Positions 60,508-64,000 of a stretch of 64,000 bases of DNA are shown one piece after another; the first letter of the stretch is position 1; every line of letters starts with the position of its first letter. The translations under genes and the position numbers were made by a program. A model generated the notes under the pieces. The model saw only the letters and a program-made list of their open reading frames with translations. It was not told where the DNA came from and did not search any database. This DNA is from Coffea arabica. Its lineage: Eukaryota > Streptophyta > Magnoliopsida > Gentianales > Rubiaceae. The stretch is taken from assembly GCF_036785885.1 (NCBI RefSeq), contig NC_092320.1, positions 12,587,557-12,651,556 of the forward strand, read 5' to 3'.

Positions 60508-63500
60508 TTAAAAGTCTTCCAAAGATATATCTGATGGAAGTTGATATCCAAAAACCATAGAGTAATCATCCATTTCATCACTTGTAAATTTTGGTATTCT
60601 CCAACTTCTTGCTTCTTCAGAGTCATTTCCAAATGTTAACAACTCCAAAACCTACATCAAAACACCAAAATGGAAGGAAATTAAGATAATAACGCAGAAG
60701 GGCTAGATGTCAAAAAAAAAAAAAAAAAGAAGGTGTTATGTGTATAAGAACATCTCTATTTGGAATCAAATAGTTAAATTGGAACATTAATTCTGAGTTT
60801 TACATACTTCAGTCATCGAGGGTCGCCAGATTGAGGTTTGCCTGACGCAATATGAAGCAGTGAGCACCAGCCTATGCAATTGGACCATATCATATTTGTC
60901 TTCTAATCTGGGATCAGCTAGTTCACTTAATTTTCCAGATTCCATCAAGGGCTTCGCCTGTTTCACATAAAAATTTTGACATTTGTTAGTTTACATATGT
61001 ATTCTGGCACTATTCATAAAGATCCAATAAATTTTGGCATAATATTCCTGCGTTGGAATCGCTCTGCTCTATGTTGCAAACCCTGTAACATAATCTACTG
61101 ATGAGAAAATCCTCACCCATAGAAGCAGGTTTTGTTGTGATGAGTCCACTGGTCTCCTCCCAGTTATGATCTCTAAAAGAAGAATCCCAAATGCAAAAAC
61201 ATCTGTTTTCTCATCCACAATTCCATGCATGAAATACTCTGGTGCTAAGTACCCGAATGTGCCCTCAATTGGAATCACAGCATGGTGTGTCCATTTGTTA
61301 GGTAACCATTTTGCAAGCCCAAAATCTGAAATCTAACAACAATAGCATCGAAAATAAATTCAATTCAATTTTTGTTAAGAACTCTGTTTTGCAGATGTAA
61401 ACGCGAAAAATTACTCAATTGCCAAACCTGTGGTTCATAATCTGGTCCTAGAAGAACATTAGAGGCTTTAATATCGCGATGTATTATTCGATGTTTGCAA
61501 CATTTGTGTAAATAGTGTAAACCTCTTGCAACTCCAAGGGCAATTCTATACCTAACTGGCCAGTCTAGAGATTGGCACGGGTTGCCTGACCAGAAAAAGA
61601 AAAACAAAAAACACAATCAACTATCGTTTAAAATGGTCCAACTTGATTAATTCTGAATTCTGATTGATTTATTACCATGTAAAGCAGAAGACAGTGTTCC
61701 GTTTGGATAGAACTTGAAGATCAAATAAAGGCCCTTTTCCACGCAGCAGCCAACTAAGCTCGCAGTGTTAGGGTGGTTAACATGTCCTATAATGCCTAAC
61801 TCCATGAGAAACTCCTTTTCCTTGTCTGCATTTGTGTCATTTGCTAGCCGCTTTACTGCAATGGTGCGTCCATCGCTAAGGACACCCCTATACACCTCCG
61901 AGAACCCTCCTTGTCCTACCATATTCTCTGCGCAAAAACAAAATCTTAGCTATTCAAATTCAATAACAATCCTCAAGTGAGTTTGACAATTCATATTTCC
62001 AGCAAAAGTGTGGACATTATTATATTGGAGATGGAAATCATTACTTAGTAGGGACGAAAAGAAAGAACATGATAAAATTTAGAAAAATGTTTGTTAACAC
62101 CAATAATACTATTAGAAATTAGACATCAAGAAGTCTACCTGGATGGAAATTGTTGGTGGCATTTGCAATTTCTTCATAGGGAAAACACTTAAACGTAGGT
62201 TGCTGCTTATTTTTGTTGAAGAAAGTATCATTTCTTTTTCTTGCACTTGAATCAAATGGTGAACGAAAGAAGGATGATATTATCTTCAATGGAGACATAG
62301 GCCTTTTGGTTTCTGATTGCCTTTTAGACTCACTAGCAACATATGGAGACTTTCTAATGCTTGATTCGTCAATGCTAGAACCATCCTCCATCGTGCCCTG
62401 TGATTCACGTTCACAGGCATCCAGCACAGTCCTGGGTGAACGTTTTTCTGTCTTTGCTTTTGAGCCAGCGCGCTCTTCATCTGATGAAACTGATTTACTT
62501 GTTTGACTATCTTTTTCTGACCACCTTGCGCTGGACTGATGAACATCTGCTATTACTTGAGTATTAGAAAATGTTCAATGAAAGAGAGAAGGGAGGGATT
62601 TTGGGGGGGGGGGGGGGACCAGAATTTTTTGAATTTTCAAGAAAACTGCACCTCCAACTTGTATAGAGTTTGAATGAAAATTTGGTGGTAGGCATCTGTA
62701 TTTCCCAACCAGTACTAATGAACAGCCTTCAGGGACATGGTCGCAACAATACTTTCTAATTCTGCGTGATGGTCTGATTGCAGAAGGAAAATTTTATGTT
62801 AATTTGAGTCAATCTCATTAAAAATGTCATAGATAATAAGGAGGTTTCTTACTTGTTGGACTGGTTGATTTTGCCACCAATGAGAAGAAAGTCTGCAGAT
62901 ATGCTTTTCGCTTCCTTGGCAAGTCCTCTTCCAACTTTCGAGCTAAAACCAACTCTAGCCTCCAAATCCACCTTCAATTAAAAACATATAGAAGCCATTT
63001 TGTTTTAATTGCAAAAGCATCAGGAGACAATTTGGGCATGTATACATTCTAATCGAAGCTGTGGTACCTGTTTTGATTGGCAGGCCTTTGCAAACTCACC
63101 CATTACAGATATTACAAAATTTTTTGTATGACGAATTTTCTTCTGATATTTGGTAATTGATTGCCACTTCTTGTTATCTTGTTTCTTTTGGTCGAATGGT
63201 TTCTTGTTCTCTTCTGCCACTGTTTTATGGAACAGAAATGTGAGCCATAAATGTACATATCCTATAAAAACATACATTAGACATGACACTAAGTTGCACC
63301 GATGGTATGAAGCTAAAACTGCTTAGTCTTGAATTGGACTGACGCACATTTGAGCCACTATAGAATTTCTGAAAACAGTTGAACAAGCAGTGTACTAACC
63401 AAGAACATGCAAAGCAACGACGGTGTCATTCGGCTGAGCCAAAAATGTGATTGCCCAGTAGAGCAATTCTCTGCTTTCTTGAGCATCCAGTGATATTCCA

Positions 63501-63529
63501 ACAAGGATTTTGCGACTTGAAGGGATCAT
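60508..63529 (-). CDS. Receptor-like cytoplasmic kinase (RLCK VI type) with N-terminal USP domain
   Basis: Ten minus-strand exons: 63400-63529, 63068-63219, 62853-62971, 62652-62773, 62139-62546, 61676-61927, 61428-61585, 61117-61332, 60808-60957 and 60508-60651. All are GT-AG and in frame, 616 residues. Residues 1 to about 170 form a universal-stress-protein-like (adenine-nucleotide alpha-hydrolase) domain: [45 protein letters not shown] Ser/Lys-rich linker follows. The kinase has GQGGFSEV (315-322), Lys336, HRDIKASN with Asp432, DFG at 450-452 and GTFGYLAPE ending at Glu479; all catalytic residues are present. No signal peptide or membrane span, so it is probably cytosolic. The architecture resembles Arabidopsis At5g57670; RLCK VI kinases are partners of ROP GTPases. 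Substrates are unknown. Confidence 0.93.
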
Positions 63530-64000
63530 TTCAATTTATGAGTTGACTGAAGATCTGGGATTTTTGTCTATTGTCCGTTTTGCCTTGTATAACGGGTGTC
63601 TTGTCACAATGAAATAGCACATGCATGGAATTTATATATATGTATATATGTATTGGACATAAGCTATGATCGTGCTATTGGTTAAGTGAGACCACCTTAG
63701 CCATCAAAAGATTCTTGGTTAAGAAGCATAATGTGGCTTTAATCTACTATGTGAAGTTAAGATTGAAGAAGTGGTCACATATTATTGTTTCTGTCTCGTC
63801 CCCCAAGAAGTAGAGTAGTACACTTTTTGAACGATGACAATTAGTGTTTCTGGTTGGGTGCTTTGGGGGATAAGCAAAGGTGGTGACATCTATGTGATTT
63901 GCCTTGTTACATAAGCCAAGAGAAGCCTCCCTTCTCATTTTGCTGCCACTATTTTTCTGCTAAGTTTGGTGCCTGGGGTTGTATGCCAAGCAAAGAGGGT
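63530..64000. other. Promoter side of the RLCK gene and flanking DNA
   Basis: 5' UTR-like sequence next to the ATG, then a TA-rich stretch at 63630-63655 (TATATATAAATTCC on the minus strand) that could serve as TATA box about 100 bp upstream. No further gene is seen up to the window end. Confidence 0.45.

Noticed and set aside
62604..62618. Run of G in the kinase gene as a G-quadruplex signal
   Set aside because: A single mononucleotide run inside an intron. It could be length-variable sequence and gives no separate functional support.

Overview
The window is nuclear genomic DNA from a flowering plant, most likely a eudicot of asterid type. This rests on intron-rich genes with GT-AG junctions and plant-only gene families: a plastid DXS of class 2, a CONSTANS-like B-box/CCT regulator, a USP-RLCK kinase and an osmotin-like gene. 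It also rests on dense plant transposons: Stowaway, hAT and Mutator-like MITEs, tRNA-derived SINEs, a Ty3/gypsy element and a Helitron end. I cannot name the species. The sequence is AT-rich and gene-poor, with four intact genes in 64 kb.

Layout. 0-5.4 kb: AT-rich DNA with a degenerate MKK-like kinase remnant (minus strand) and an internally deleted osmotin pseudogene. 5.4-10.2 kb: an intact 8-exon ARL1-type ARF-like GTPase. 11.3-27.3 kb: a nested repeat block with a 5'-truncated LINE, a probable hAT-like element split by a 6-kb Ty3/gypsy retrotransposon (itself holding a TRIM-like element and a MITE), a Helitron-like element carrying one exon of an inositol phosphorylceramide synthase (IPCS) gene, and diverged duplicated blocks in which insertion sites can be read against an empty copy. 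27.3-39 kb: MITEs, SINEs, two local duplications and a tandem array interrupted by a hAT MITE. 39.1-45 kb: an intact 10-exon DXS of class 2, with a MITE and a SINE in its introns. 45-53.8 kb: MITEs, one hAT and one Mutator-like with clear target-site duplications, plus a broken gene of unknown identity. 53.9-55.3 kb: an intact two-exon CONSTANS-like gene. 55.3-60.5 kb: small MITEs and a SINE. 60.5-63.5 kb (minus strand): an intact 10-exon kinase with an N-terminal universal-stress-protein domain.

The four genes do not form a pathway. ARL1 acts at the Golgi/TGN, DXS2 opens the plastid MEP isoprenoid route, the COL protein is a light/clock-type transcription regulator, and the RLCK is a cytosolic signalling kinase. 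The most unusual content is the nested transposon block with the captured IPCS exon, and the paralogous filled and empty insertion sites. I see no wholly new biological system. All exon models were read by eye from splice consensus, frame continuity and family knowledge.
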